From positions 1 through 54,900 of the forward strand of contig JAJNBJ010000026.1 in the NCBI GenBank assembly GCA_021155965.1: a DNA stretch of 54,900 bases, in the 5' to 3' direction. Both the position numbers and the translations under genes were made by a program. The stretch comes from Flavipsychrobacter sp. Lineage in GTDB: Bacteria; Bacteroidota; Bacteroidia; Chitinophagales; Chitinophagaceae. The notes beneath the pieces are model-generated. The model worked only from the letters and a program-made list of their open reading frames with translations. It was not told the origin of the DNA and made no database searches. Positions 34,991 through 43,456 of the stretch are shown here, piece after piece; positions within the stretch are counted from its first letter, which is position 1; each line of letters opens with the position of its first letter.

Positions 34991-35686
34991 ATGTTACGTA
35001 ATCTACTTTTACCCGTTCTGATTTGTTGCATGCAATTGGTGCATGCGCAAAATGGCATACCCGCTAAACCTGATTATAATTATATACAGAAGGTAACAGC
35101 CGATCCTGCTTCTCCAATGAATTATTCAAGGTTATTTACAAGATACATTAATGATGATACCTCGCTTACACAGCAGGAGTTTCAGTTGTTGTACTATGGT
35201 TATTTTTTTCAGGATGAATATGATTCATACAATTCCGGGGGATATAAGGATTCATTAAGGGAAATGAGCAGGAAGGAGAGCCTGACACTGGCGGAAAGAA
35301 AAAAAATGATCAGTTTTGCAAAAAGAGATCTGAAATTCACACCTTTTGACCTTAATGACCTTAACTGGTTGTGCAACCTTTACTATACCCTGAACGATGT
35401 GGAGAACTATGCCTTGTATAAATACAAAGTGAGTATGGTAGCCAAAACTATCCTGGCAAGCGGCGATGGGCGTAGCGACTCTACCGGGTTGCATGTTCTT
35501 TTTGTCTCTGACGAATATAATATGCTTGCATTACTTGGGTTTAAATACAAGGGGCGTGAAACAAATGCTGAAAAAAAGGTTGATTATCTAACAGTTGCTG
35601 ACAATAGCCAGGGAATAAAAGGAGTGTATTTTGATGTAAGCCAGATATTTGAAGGCTATACAAGAATAAGGCAACCTAAAAAATAG
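34991..35686 (+). CDS. DUF4919-like exported protein
   Basis: 231 aa from the ATG at 34991, which begins the signal peptide MLRNLLLPVLICCMQLVHAQ; an upstream in-frame ATG at 34946 adds no signal character. The mature part is helical, with PASPMNYSRLFTRYINDDTSLT and FTPFDLNDLNWLCNLYYTL, which resemble DUF4919 proteins of Bacteroidota. A Ser/Gly-rich segment near GDGRSDSTGLHVLFVSDEY precedes the end. Function of the family is unknown. The dipeptidase gene follows after 3 nt, so both are probably made together. Confidence 0.65.
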   Translation: MLRNLLLPVLICCMQLVHAQNGIPAKPDYNYIQKVTADPASPMNYSRLFTRYINDDTSLTQQEFQLLYYGYFFQDEYDSYNSGGYKDSLREMSRKESLTLAERKKMISFAKRDLKFTPFDLNDLNWLCNLYYTLNDVENYALYKYKVSMVAKTILASGDGRSDSTGLHVLFVSDEYNMLALLGFKYKGRETNAEKKVDYLTVADNSQGIKGVYFDVSQIFEGYTRIRQPKK

Positions 35687-35689
35687 TTT

Positions 35690-36385
35690 ATGCGCTTGTT
35701 GTTCCTGTTCCAGGCCATCTTTTTACATGCTTTTATCTGCGCCGGACAATCCTGTAAAACAGATGCGAAATATGTAAACACCAAAGAAACATTTCTCAAT
35801 TCAATAAAGGATGATCCGGGCAAAAGGCTGGTTGCTTTGAAACAGGTAATACCCGGGCTGGTGATAGACCTGCGCTACGCAACCACAAATAACTTTACGA
35901 AAACTGTTTTGTATCGTAACCCGGTTGTTTATTTAAGGGAAACACCTGCCCGGTCGCTAAAACTGGCACAAGAGGAGTTAAATAAGAAAGGACTGGCTTT
36001 AAAAGTGTATGATGCGTTCCGTCCGTTCAGTGTCACCTGTAAAATGTGGAGGCTTATAGGCGATAGGCGCTATGTAGCCAATCCGCGTAAAGGTAGTTTC
36101 CATAACCGTGGTATTGCGATCGATGTAACACTCATTGGCCTGCATACCGGCAAAGAACTTGATATGGGTACAGGTTACGACTGTTTCACGGACTCTGCAC
36201 ATCATGATTTTTATAAACTTGCCCCACAGGTATTGGCTAACAGGAAACTGTTGAGGGACATAATGCGCAAGTATGGTTTCGGCATGGTGCCCGAAGAGTG
36301 GTGGCATTACCAATGGCGGTATAACAGGGAAAGTTATGAGGTCATAGACCTTGACTTTGACGAACTAAAGGATATTGTGCAATAA
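35690..36385 (+). CDS. VanX/DdpX-type D-Ala-D-Ala dipeptidase
   Basis: 231 aa. The signal peptide ends ICAGQ, suggesting the periplasm. Zn ligands and catalytic residues fit the peptidase M15D pattern: H138 and D145 in GSFHNRGIAIDV, then E203 and H206 in EEWWH. KVYDAFRPFSV (the conserved Arg) lies near residue 105, and VIDLRYATTNNFTK near the N-terminus is typical. By family it cleaves D-Ala-D-Ala dipeptides. An exported version more likely recycles wall fragments than gives vancomycin resistance; no VanH/VanA genes are nearby. It converges on the DUF4340 gene with 2 nt between stops. Confidence 0.9.
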   Translation: MRLLFLFQAIFLHAFICAGQSCKTDAKYVNTKETFLNSIKDDPGKRLVALKQVIPGLVIDLRYATTNNFTKTVLYRNPVVYLRETPARSLKLAQEELNKKGLALKVYDAFRPFSVTCKMWRLIGDRRYVANPRKGSFHNRGIAIDVTLIGLHTGKELDMGTGYDCFTDSAHHDFYKLAPQVLANRKLLRDIMRKYGFGMVPEEWWHYQWRYNRESYEVIDLDFDELKDIVQ

Positions 36386-36387
36386 CC

Positions 36388-37476
36388 TTATTTCTTCCGC
36401 TGCAGGATCACATTCTTCTCGGCGCCCGGCTGCACGAAATCAGGAATAGATGTGGTGCCGTCTTTTTGGAAAAACTCATAGGCATTATGAAAAATATTCC
36501 TGAATGCCCATTGTTGGATCAGTACGGTGTCTTTGTAATTATTGATGATGGCATATAGCCGGTCAGCGTCATAGCCATCCGGCACATAAGGGTTTGATAC
36601 TGTAAGGTTCTTACTTCTTTTGTTGATTGCCATCCAGTATATATCTACCGATTGGTGTTGTCCGTGCAGTCCATTCAACTCTATAGTACAATACCTGGGA
36701 GCCGTTTTAATAGTGGTGTCGTTATCCGGGAGGCCATTTAAGTAGCCCTCACAGTTCACATTGGTAAAGTATTTTAAAAATACGCGCGCCCTTCTGTAGT
36801 TAGGTGAATCAAGATGTTTTACAATTCTCGGGTCTGCGTTAATGGTGACATTCTCCCCATCCCGCACGATTTCGAATGAATTGATGGGCTTCTCTATATA
36901 TTTAACGGAAACGCTTTTAATTTCTTCCGGTGGCATGTTAAAGATGGTACGGTCACGCCAGTCTGTAATGCGTGTTGTATAGCGTGGCGTCAGTGCCCCG
37001 TTAAAACTGGTTATATGTACCACGTATGGCGTTTCAGCGCCCTCCATAAGCATATTGGTTCCGGTATTGTTTACTGCTGCTCCACCTACATAAAATGAAG
37101 TTATTTTCTTGCCGGCCCTGTCGTATATCTCTGTTTTTATATGGTCGGTGGCCATTATTTTAATGGCATTGTCCAGTGCATTCTTGGTTACAGGGTATAA
37201 GGCTGCCTGCTGCACAAACGTTTTTAAAAGCAGGTTTAATGTACTGGGCAATGCTTTGTATTGTTTGTTAACCATCCACCCTGAATCTGTTCGTTCTACA
37301 AGAATAGATTCTCCATCAGGTGATACGAGAAATATTTTTCCTATGGCAGATGTGTCCTTAACAGTAAATCCGGCCTCTGACTGGCTATAGCCGGTACTAT
37401 CAGGTTTAATTAAGAAATAATAAACCCCAAACCCCAATATGAGCAGAATTACAAGGTATAGTACGGTTTTCTTCAT
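36388..37476 (-). CDS. DUF4340-like membrane-anchored protein
   Basis: 362 aa. One N-terminal transmembrane helix (residues ~4-22) anchors a large extracytoplasmic domain with repeated strand/turn units (TVKDTSAIGKIFLVSPDGES, FEIVRDGENVTINAD). It resembles DUF4340 proteins, which often sit with GldG-like ABC components. Its ATG shares one base with the gldG stop (TAATG), so translation is coupled to gldG. Likely an accessory of that transporter; activity unknown. Confidence 0.8.
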   Translation of the reverse strand: MKKTVLYLVILLILGFGVYYFLIKPDSTGYSQSEAGFTVKDTSAIGKIFLVSPDGESILVERTDSGWMVNKQYKALPSTLNLLLKTFVQQAALYPVTKNALDNAIKIMATDHIKTEIYDRAGKKITSFYVGGAAVNNTGTNMLMEGAETPYVVHITSFNGALTPRYTTRITDWRDRTIFNMPPEEIKSVSVKYIEKPINSFEIVRDGENVTINADPRIVKHLDSPNYRRARVFLKYFTNVNCEGYLNGLPDNDTTIKTAPRYCTIELNGLHGQHQSVDIYWMAINKRSKNLTVSNPYVPDGYDADRLYAIINNYKDTVLIQQWAFRNIFHNAYEFFQKDGTTSIPDFVQPGAEKNVILQRKK

Positions 37477-39194
37477 TATGGTATAGGTTTTGTTTCGTAT
37501 TTTCTTTTCCTGAAGAAGAAATAAGCAGATGCAAATACAAGAATGATCACAACAGGTATGGCTACGTTCACGAACTGCCAGGTGCTTTTTTCATTTTTTG
37601 CACGGGCATTATCCAGCAGCCTTTGTTTTACATCTTTCGACCGGGCCTCTAATATCCCGGAGTGGTCTGTAAGGTATTCCAGGCAATTCAGCAGGAAATC
37701 CCTGTTCGCATAATAGTCACCGGTATAATAATAGTATCCCATTGGTATCAGGCCGTCTTTGGCGTTAAAGCCATTGGTGAATATTTCGCCAGCTGTTACA
37801 ACGATCATGCTGTTCTCACTATCGCATTTCGGTTTAAAAGTAAGTTTTAGTGAATCGAGCAGTTGCAGGTATTCCGGAGCAAGTAGACCTTCGTATGCCG
37901 AATGGAATTTACCTTCCAGCAATACCGCTACCGGCCGGTAAGGGTTATTGAACATTTCATTCTTCAGAGGGTAGTTCATCATAGCAAGACTCACACGCAC
38001 CGGCGATCTGGACACGCGGCTATATTTGGATGACTGCAGCAATATAGTTTTCTTAATATCCGGCGATCTGATGGTATCTATACTGTTGCTGAACTGGGCA
38101 AAAATGAAATCCATGTTCTTCACGATAGGGTGGTCGGCAGTAGGGTTAAATTTTGGAAAGTATATCCATGGGTGCAGTTCCGGCGCGCCTCCTTCATACG
38201 TGCGCGGCAAGGGAACGTTCTGCATATCCTCTACAAGGTCGTTATTGATACGTACACCGTATTTGAACAGCATATCGTCAAGTTCCAACCCATACTCCAT
38301 TGCGATAAATTGCGGCGAATGCCTCAGGCTATCCACAGAAGCATGCAACGAATTTACCATCCACAGCACATGGCCGCCACCCATAATATACTGGTCAATT
38401 TTCAGCTTTTCAGGCCCGGTGAATGGCATAGTGGGCTGCACCATTACTATTGCATCATAGGCCAGGGATATTTGCAGTGTACGGGTTAGGTCCACAGTAT
38501 CCAGCACATAATTTTGAGCAATGGTGGTGAGCATTTCCGCTGTTTCTATACCTAATTTCTGTCCGTTGCCCACAATGTATGCCACTCTTGGATCGTCCCT
38601 GCGGTTCATGCGGTTCAGGGCGTTGGCAAACTTGTATTCCAGTGTGGCTTCAGCATAGCTTATTTTCTCCAAAGGACTTTTGCCATAGGGGTTTTCTACC
38701 AGCAGCACAGGTATTTCTTTTCCGTTATAGTGTATCAATGCATACGGGAAACATATTTTCATTGAATAGCCTCCCTCATCATCATCCTTCTTGTTCAGCG
38801 GCATGTGGAATACACCTTTCTGCCGCAGGTCCATTACCACCTGTTTCAGTTCATCATCATTTTTGCCCTCTATAGGGTCAATAAAGCGATAGATGATCTT
38901 GTTGCCTGCTACCTCTTTAAATGATTGCAGCTTTTCACGTACTGCCTCTGTCAGCCGCTGAAACTCTGCGGGGAATTTGCCTTTGAGGTAAACGTCTATT
39001 ACTGCCACCTCTTTCATCTCCTTCAGCAGTTTTACTGTTGGTTTAGTAAGGGTGAACCTTTTTTCGCTGGTAAGGTCGAGGCCGGTATGGAAATAAGAAG
39101 CCAGTATATTGGCGCAAAGCAATATGCCCGCCATAATGAAAAGGCGAATGAGCGCTTGTTTCTGCTTTTGGTTCTTATTTTGTGTTTTAGCCAT
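37476..39194 (-). CDS. gldG: Gliding-associated ABC transporter auxiliary protein GldG
   Basis: 572 aa. A transmembrane helix is near each end (~17-37 and ~543-563, then RKRKYE). The start of the periplasmic part, LTSEKRFTLTKPTVKLLKEM, is the typical GldG opening; KIIYRFIDPIEGKNDDEL, YAEATLEYKFANALNRM and YIVGNGQ continue the family pattern (ABC-type uncharacterised transport system). GldG works with GldF (membrane) and GldA (ATPase); no gldA is in this window. It is encoded 9 nt after gldF. Confidence 0.9.
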   Translation of the reverse strand: MAKTQNKNQKQKQALIRLFIMAGILLCANILASYFHTGLDLTSEKRFTLTKPTVKLLKEMKEVAVIDVYLKGKFPAEFQRLTEAVREKLQSFKEVAGNKIIYRFIDPIEGKNDDELKQVVMDLRQKGVFHMPLNKKDDDEGGYSMKICFPYALIHYNGKEIPVLLVENPYGKSPLEKISYAEATLEYKFANALNRMNRRDDPRVAYIVGNGQKLGIETAEMLTTIAQNYVLDTVDLTRTLQISLAYDAIVMVQPTMPFTGPEKLKIDQYIMGGGHVLWMVNSLHASVDSLRHSPQFIAMEYGLELDDMLFKYGVRINNDLVEDMQNVPLPRTYEGGAPELHPWIYFPKFNPTADHPIVKNMDFIFAQFSNSIDTIRSPDIKKTILLQSSKYSRVSRSPVRVSLAMMNYPLKNEMFNNPYRPVAVLLEGKFHSAYEGLLAPEYLQLLDSLKLTFKPKCDSENSMIVVTAGEIFTNGFNAKDGLIPMGYYYYTGDYYANRDFLLNCLEYLTDHSGILEARSKDVKQRLLDNARAKNEKSTWQFVNVAIPVVIILVFASAYFFFRKRKYETKPIP

Positions 39195-39203
39195 TCTATT
39201 ATA

Positions 39204-39956
39204 TTACCCGGTCCTTGCAACACCCCTTGTGCGGCTGTTGAGCGAATAACGGGTAAGCGATATAAATAAAATAATTATTGATAGAAAGTAAACCACGTCA
39301 CGTGTTTCGATAAGCCCCTTGCTTAAAGATTTATAATGGAACGACATGCCGATCATGCTCAGGTAATAGTCTATGCCTTCAGAGAATTTTGGCAGTTTGC
39401 TTAGTTGTTCAAAACCATCAAAGAGCAGGTAGCAGGCAAGTAGCGAAATGAGAAAACCAACAATTTGGTTAGCCGTAAGCGATGAGCAAAATACACCAAC
39501 CGCGCTGTAGGTAGCAGCCAGGAAAAATAAACCGACATAGGAACCAATGATCGCGCCCCTGTCCAGGTCTACGTCCGGTAACGACAGGTTGCTGATGGTA
39601 TATACATATACGAGGGTAGGTAATAATGCAAAGGCGATAAGCGTTAGCGTTGCAAAATATTTTCCCAGGATGATATTAAGGTCGGTAATGGGCTTTGTTG
39701 ACAACCATTCAATAGTGCCTGTTCTGAACTCATCAGATAAGGACCGCATGGTTACTGCAGGCACCAGCATCAGCAACAGCATAGGGGCCATGCTGAAAAA
39801 GCTATCCATAGATGCCATGCCATACCATAACATATTATTTTCTGATGGTATGATCCACAGGAAAAGGCCGCAGGCTATTAAAAAAAACAGCAATGCAACA
39901 TAGCCTACTATGGAACTAAAAAATGAATTTATTTCCTTTATAAAAATACTGCGCAT
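39204..39956 (-). CDS. gldF: Gliding-associated ABC transporter permease GldF
   Basis: 250 aa with six transmembrane helices. The conserved cytoplasmic segment MRSLSDEFRTGTIEWLSTKPI is the GldF/ABC-2 permease hallmark. It opens the gldF-gldG-DUF4340 operon. In gliding Bacteroidota the GldAFG transporter is needed for motility in some species, but the genes also occur in non-gliders, so motility is not implied. -7-like TATATTTG lies 16 nt upstream (minus). Confidence 0.9.
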   Translation of the reverse strand: MRSIFIKEINSFFSSIVGYVALLFFLIACGLFLWIIPSENNMLWYGMASMDSFFSMAPMLLLMLVPAVTMRSLSDEFRTGTIEWLSTKPITDLNIILGKYFATLTLIAFALLPTLVYVYTISNLSLPDVDLDRGAIIGSYVGLFFLAATYSAVGVFCSSLTANQIVGFLISLLACYLLFDGFEQLSKLPKFSEGIDYYLSMIGMSFHYKSLSKGLIETRDVVYFLSIIILFISLTRYSLNSRTRGVARTG

Positions 39957-39972
39957 TCTCTTTCAGAATGGG

Positions 39973-39980
39973 CAAATATA
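39973..39980 (-). promoter_or_regulatory. -7 box of the gldF operon
   Basis: TATATTTG on the minus strand, 16 nt before the gldF ATG. Exact TAnnTTTG match; no good -33 element seen. Confidence 0.45.
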
Positions 39981-40056
39981 GCAAAAGCAGGCAGGTTTAA
40001 CTATTGCAGTTTTTACACTAAAAGTTAAAGATTTTGTAATGTCTTTGCATGATATA

Positions 40057-40093
40057 AGAATCCCAGACTATAGATGAGATAGCCTGGGATTCT
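40057..40093 (-). terminator. Inverted repeat after creD
   Basis: AGAATCCCAG (40057-40066) pairs with CTGGGATTCT (40084-40093), 16 nt beyond the creD stop. There is no T-run on the minus strand, so it may stabilise the 3' end rather than act as an intrinsic terminator. Confidence 0.5.
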
Positions 40094-40108
40094 AGGGGAT
40101 ATCAAATT

Positions 40109-41443
40109 TTAAGATTCAATATTTGCTGGAATTTGCCGCGCACCATACCAATCTATTTTGCGTGAGTAGTACATCATAATGGCAATGATGACAAACAGGC
40201 CAATGCTCCCAAACAACAACGCATAATCTTCAGAGCGGATAAGAATATATATGAAGCCGTATAGGGCAGACAACGAAAATGCAAAAGAGAATGCTGTTTT
40301 GCCATTTTTGAACATGCTCCATACATACAGGCTGATCAATGATACTGTTGCCACAGACGCGATCACATACGCTATATTAAAACCTGTGTACTCTGAAATT
40401 GATAGGAGTAGGGTATAGAAAATAGTGAGCGCCATGCCCACAAGTATATACTGCAGCGGGTGTACCATACGTTTCTGTAGTATTTCCAGGAAAAAGAAAA
40501 AGGTAAATGTCAATGCTATGAACAGGAGCGCATACTTTACCGAGCGGTCGGTTTTAGAATACCCATCTACCGGCTGTATTAGTTTTACACCAAAGGCAGC
40601 TTTATCCAGGTCTTGCCCATTGTCTTTCCAATACTGAGGGTAAGTGCGCGATAAAGGCAGTATCTTCCAGTGTGCATTAAAAGTCTTCTGTGTAATATCA
40701 GATGTTGCTGGCAGGTAGGCCCCATCAAAAGCAGGGCTTCCCCAATCAGCCGCCATATCCATCTCTGTTATTTTGCCGACTGGGATAAAGTACAAATTCT
40801 CGGAGCCCTTCAGGCTGATGTTAATGGTAAATGACGGTGTTGTTTGCGGCAATACAGCCACACTGGCACTTAAACCTTCTTTCAATAGCTGGTTATTGGG
40901 TACGCCTGCATCAAGTAGTTGTTTTGCGCCGTTCCATTCCATCTGTACCTGGTCTTCTATACCCCTTACGTCAGTTACGTTCAATGCTATCCGCGCATCC
41001 TGCCACATGATTGACTCCTGTGGTATTTGCAGGTTTTGCAGTGAGGCAATTTTGAATTTTCCCGACAATGTTATATCCGATCGGTATAGCAGCACGCTGT
41101 ACAGGCTGCGTTTTTTCTCCAGCGGCTGCATATGACCGTTTATACGCAACTCTTCAGGCAGCAGGTAGGCCGTGCGGATGTGTTCATTTATTTTCCCATC
41201 ACTGGTTTTCTCATAGTCTTTATAGGGAACAATTAGCACCGGCCCTGTAACCGTTTGGTTGCCCGCCCACTTACTGCTCACCTCTTTTACAATTTCCTCG
41301 TGGCGTGCCTTTCGCTCCCTTACGAGTTCTGAGACCAATGCAGAGGGTATCAGCATGATTAAAATAAGAAATCCTACCATGAACCCTTTAATGAGCACCC
41401 TGTTCCTTTCCCAGAATGGTGCGAAGTTTTGATTTGTTAGCAT
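40109..41443 (-). CDS. creD: CreD-family inner-membrane protein
   Basis: 444 aa. The N-terminal helix at ~16-38 is followed by a large periplasmic domain. Conserved stretches include ELVRERKARHEEIVKEVSSKW, GPVLIVPY, AYLLPEELRINGHM and FIPVGKITEM. About six helices lie in the C-terminal third from residue ~305. CreD proteins affect envelope stress tolerance; their biochemistry is unclear. In this group creD usually sits beside a small winged-helix regulator, as here (41674-41973). The 25-nt inverted-repeat site at 41472-41496 also occurs before that regulator's operon, suggesting shared control. Confidence 0.9.
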   Translation of the reverse strand: MLTNQNFAPFWERNRVLIKGFMVGFLILIMLIPSALVSELVRERKARHEEIVKEVSSKWAGNQTVTGPVLIVPYKDYEKTSDGKINEHIRTAYLLPEELRINGHMQPLEKKRSLYSVLLYRSDITLSGKFKIASLQNLQIPQESIMWQDARIALNVTDVRGIEDQVQMEWNGAKQLLDAGVPNNQLLKEGLSASVAVLPQTTPSFTINISLKGSENLYFIPVGKITEMDMAADWGSPAFDGAYLPATSDITQKTFNAHWKILPLSRTYPQYWKDNGQDLDKAAFGVKLIQPVDGYSKTDRSVKYALLFIALTFTFFFFLEILQKRMVHPLQYILVGMALTIFYTLLLSISEYTGFNIAYVIASVATVSLISLYVWSMFKNGKTAFSFAFSLSALYGFIYILIRSEDYALLFGSIGLFVIIAIMMYYSRKIDWYGARQIPANIES

Positions 41444-41471
41444 TTGTTTTGTTTTTTAGTTATAATTATTT

Positions 41472-41496
41472 AAAAGTGCTTTGAAATACAAAGTAA
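41472..41496 (-). promoter_or_regulatory. Operator-like inverted repeat before creD
   Basis: AAAAGTGCTTTG, three bases, TACAAAGTAA (plus strand). The core CTTTG-aaata-CAAAG is a palindrome. It is identical, except for the three central bases, to 42614-42638. It lies 28 nt before the creD start. Within the 230-bp gap 41444-41673 I see only this site and a GTTGAC/GTCAAC hairpin (41520-41539). Confidence 0.7.
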
Positions 41497-41673
41497 ATAA
41501 AGCAAAAAAATATTAGGAACGTTGACAAAATAAAGTCAACTAAGTTTAATGGTTATTTTTCTTTTATGCAAGGCGCAAAATCTGCGAATAGTGAACCTAT
41601 TTAAAGACTTTTGCAACGCAGCAGAAATGGAAAAGAACTTTTAAATTGGTGGAGTTTATTTTGTCATCGTTCC

Positions 41674-41973
41674 TTAACTCAATCCTTTAATAATTTTTTC
41701 AAGGGCATCTATATGCGCTCTGAACGCTTTTTCTCCGGCTTTTGTTATGCTGTACAATGTGTTTGTTTTACGGCCTATAAATCCTTTCTGAACCTTTATA
41801 AAACTGTTTTCCTCAAGAGTCTTTAGATGCGATGCAAGGTTGCCGTCAGTCACATCCATAAGCCCTTTCAGGTCATTGTAGCTCACCTCCTCGTTTACCA
41901 TCAATGCACTCATAATGCCTATACGGATACGGCTGTCGAAGATCTTATTTAATTGTTCTATCGGGTTACTCAT
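41674..41973 (-). CDS. Winged-helix transcriptional regulator (HTH_34-like)
   Basis: 99 aa, a single winged-helix domain: IRIGIMSALMVNEEVSYNDL, the recognition region MDVTDGNLASHLKTLEEN, and a wing GRKTNTLYSITKAG. This is the pattern of small MarR/ArsR-like regulators named HTH_34. No sensor domain. It is encoded 1 nt after a membrane-protein gene in the same operon. I infer that it binds the CTTTG-N5-CAAAG site in front of its own operon and of creD. Confidence 0.88.
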   Translation of the reverse strand: MSNPIEQLNKIFDSRIRIGIMSALMVNEEVSYNDLKGLMDVTDGNLASHLKTLEENSFIKVQKGFIGRKTNTLYSITKAGEKAFRAHIDALEKIIKGLS

Positions 41974-41974
41974 C

Positions 41975-42613
41975 TTATTTATCGTACTTGTTCCACATTA
42001 TAGCACCATATAGTATATGCAGCACACCAAAACCTATTGCCCAAAAATAAAGCCCAAACCCCGGAAAGAACAAGGCAGTGCAGCCCAGAGCCACATCAAA
42101 CATACCCAGGTAGCGTATGTCGGAAAGGGTGTGCCTGCTGGCGCTTATTAATGCCAATCCATAGAACGTAAGGCTTGCGGGGCATACAAACAATCCCATG
42201 CCGTAATAAATGAAGATCATAGAGAACACACCGCCTGCAAACATGGGGAAAAAGAGCGAATACAGCATTTGCCTCGATGCATTGTTCCACAATTTTTGAT
42301 TGTTCCTCTTTGCTTTGCGGGAGGTAAAGAACAATGCGCCTGTAAAAGCTACCACGAATGTTATAATAGCAAGGTAAATGAACCGCATGGTCATTGTATC
42401 GAAATACCCTATAGATGCCACATCGGTTTTGCCAACATATTCGTAGCTGGGCTGGTGCAGCCATATGAAGGCGATGATAGTACCGGCAAGGGCAGTGCAT
42501 CCCGCCCATATGCCCGACCATCCGCTTAATGAAACGAACCGTGCGGATTTATCCATGATACTGCGTATCTCCTGTAGTGCTTCAAGTGTTTCATCTCTGT
42601 TAGCCTGTTGCAT
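41975..42613 (-). CDS. Integral membrane protein in regulator operon
   Basis: 212 aa with about six transmembrane helices (roughly 34-52, 78-97, 120-160 as two, and 172-208 as two). A cytoplasmic N-terminal helix (ETLEALQEIRSIMDKS) precedes the first helix. I recognise no named family. It is co-transcribed with the downstream winged-helix regulator (1-nt gap), and its ATG directly abuts the operator-like site, so its expression is probably controlled with creD. A membrane signal sensor paired with the regulator is one possibility, without direct support. Confidence 0.75.
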   Translation of the reverse strand: MQQANRDETLEALQEIRSIMDKSARFVSLSGWSGIWAGCTALAGTIIAFIWLHQPSYEYVGKTDVASIGYFDTMTMRFIYLAIITFVVAFTGALFFTSRKAKRNNQKLWNNASRQMLYSLFFPMFAGGVFSMIFIYYGMGLFVCPASLTFYGLALISASRHTLSDIRYLGMFDVALGCTALFFPGFGLYFWAIGFGVLHILYGAIMWNKYDK

Positions 42614-42638
42614 AAAAGTGCTTTGTGGTACAAAGTAA
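42614..42638 (-). promoter_or_regulatory. Operator-like inverted repeat before the regulator operon
   Basis: The same 25-nt pattern as 41472-41496, here with TGG in the centre: CTTTG-tggta-CAAAG. It directly touches the ATG at 42613. On the minus strand it reads TTACTTTG..., which partly resembles a -7 box, so the site may overlap the promoter. Confidence 0.7.
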
Positions 42639-42692
42639 TGACAAAAGATCCATATAGCAAACTTTTATTCAGGTTAATTAACATTGAATAAA

Positions 42693-43391
42693 TTAAGCCG
42701 TGAATAGCCGGGCAATAAAGAATGCAGCAGATGCTGCCAGAGAGCCAATGATCATCACTCTTAAAGCGCCTGCCCATGGCGGTTGCCCGGTTGCCCTGGC
42801 TTTAAAGTACCCGAAAACAAACAGGCAAATGACAGTGATCACCGCCGACCACTTCAATCCATCAATAGGCTGGTCCAAAAAGAAATAGGGTGCAAGGGGC
42901 ACTAATCCACCCGCAACATACGATAAGCCGATATTCAATGCACTGTTCCTTGCTCGTTTCGGATTTGGTTTCTCCAGGCCCAACTCATAGCGCATCATAA
43001 AATCCACCCATTTCTGCTTGTCTTTGGCCATTTCCTCCACCACAAGCTTTTGGGTCTCCGGGCTCATGCCCATATCTGCAAATATCTCGCGCACCTCCTC
43101 TTTTTCTTTTTCCGGCAGATTGTCTACTTCCCATTCTTCCCGCTTGTGTTCGGCATTATAATGGTCTATTTCTGTTTTGCCGGCAAGATAGCCGCCAAGT
43201 CCCATTGCAATAGCGCCGGCGGCAATTTCGGCCAGGCCTGCTACAACAATAATATCTGTATTGGAAACAGCACCGCTAAGCCCTGCCGCCAGTGCAAACG
43301 GCACAGTAAGCCCATCACTCATGCCTATAACAATATCTGTTACTATTGCAGAGCTACTTAGATGTTCCTCAGCGTGTGGGTGGTTATCCAT
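42693..43391 (-). CDS. VIT1/CCC1-type iron or manganese transporter
   Basis: 232 aa. The family opening SAIVTDIVIGMSDGLTVPFALAAGLSGA (helix 1) and helix 2 LAEIAAGAIAMGLGGYLAGK are clear. The charged cytoplasmic segment ~75-145 (EKEKEEVREIFADMGMSPET, EEMAKDK) is the metal-binding hairpin typical of the family, and three more helices follow. It moves Fe2+ or Mn2+ across the inner membrane. -7-like TACTTTCG (43409-43416, minus) precedes it. Confidence 0.9.
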   Translation of the reverse strand: MDNHPHAEEHLSSSAIVTDIVIGMSDGLTVPFALAAGLSGAVSNTDIIVVAGLAEIAAGAIAMGLGGYLAGKTEIDHYNAEHKREEWEVDNLPEKEKEEVREIFADMGMSPETQKLVVEEMAKDKQKWVDFMMRYELGLEKPNPKRARNSALNIGLSYVAGGLVPLAPYFFLDQPIDGLKWSAVITVICLFVFGYFKARATGQPPWAGALRVMIIGSLAASAAFFIARLFTA

Positions 43392-43456
43392 TTATGCCTT
43401 TTCAAAAGCGAAAGTAGGCAAAACAGAGTTTCTTAAAAAATGACATTGGTCATGCA

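Noticed and set aside
35690-36385. Vancomycin-resistance gene cluster
   Set aside because: Only the VanX-type dipeptidase is present; it carries a signal peptide and no VanH, VanA or VanRS genes are nearby.
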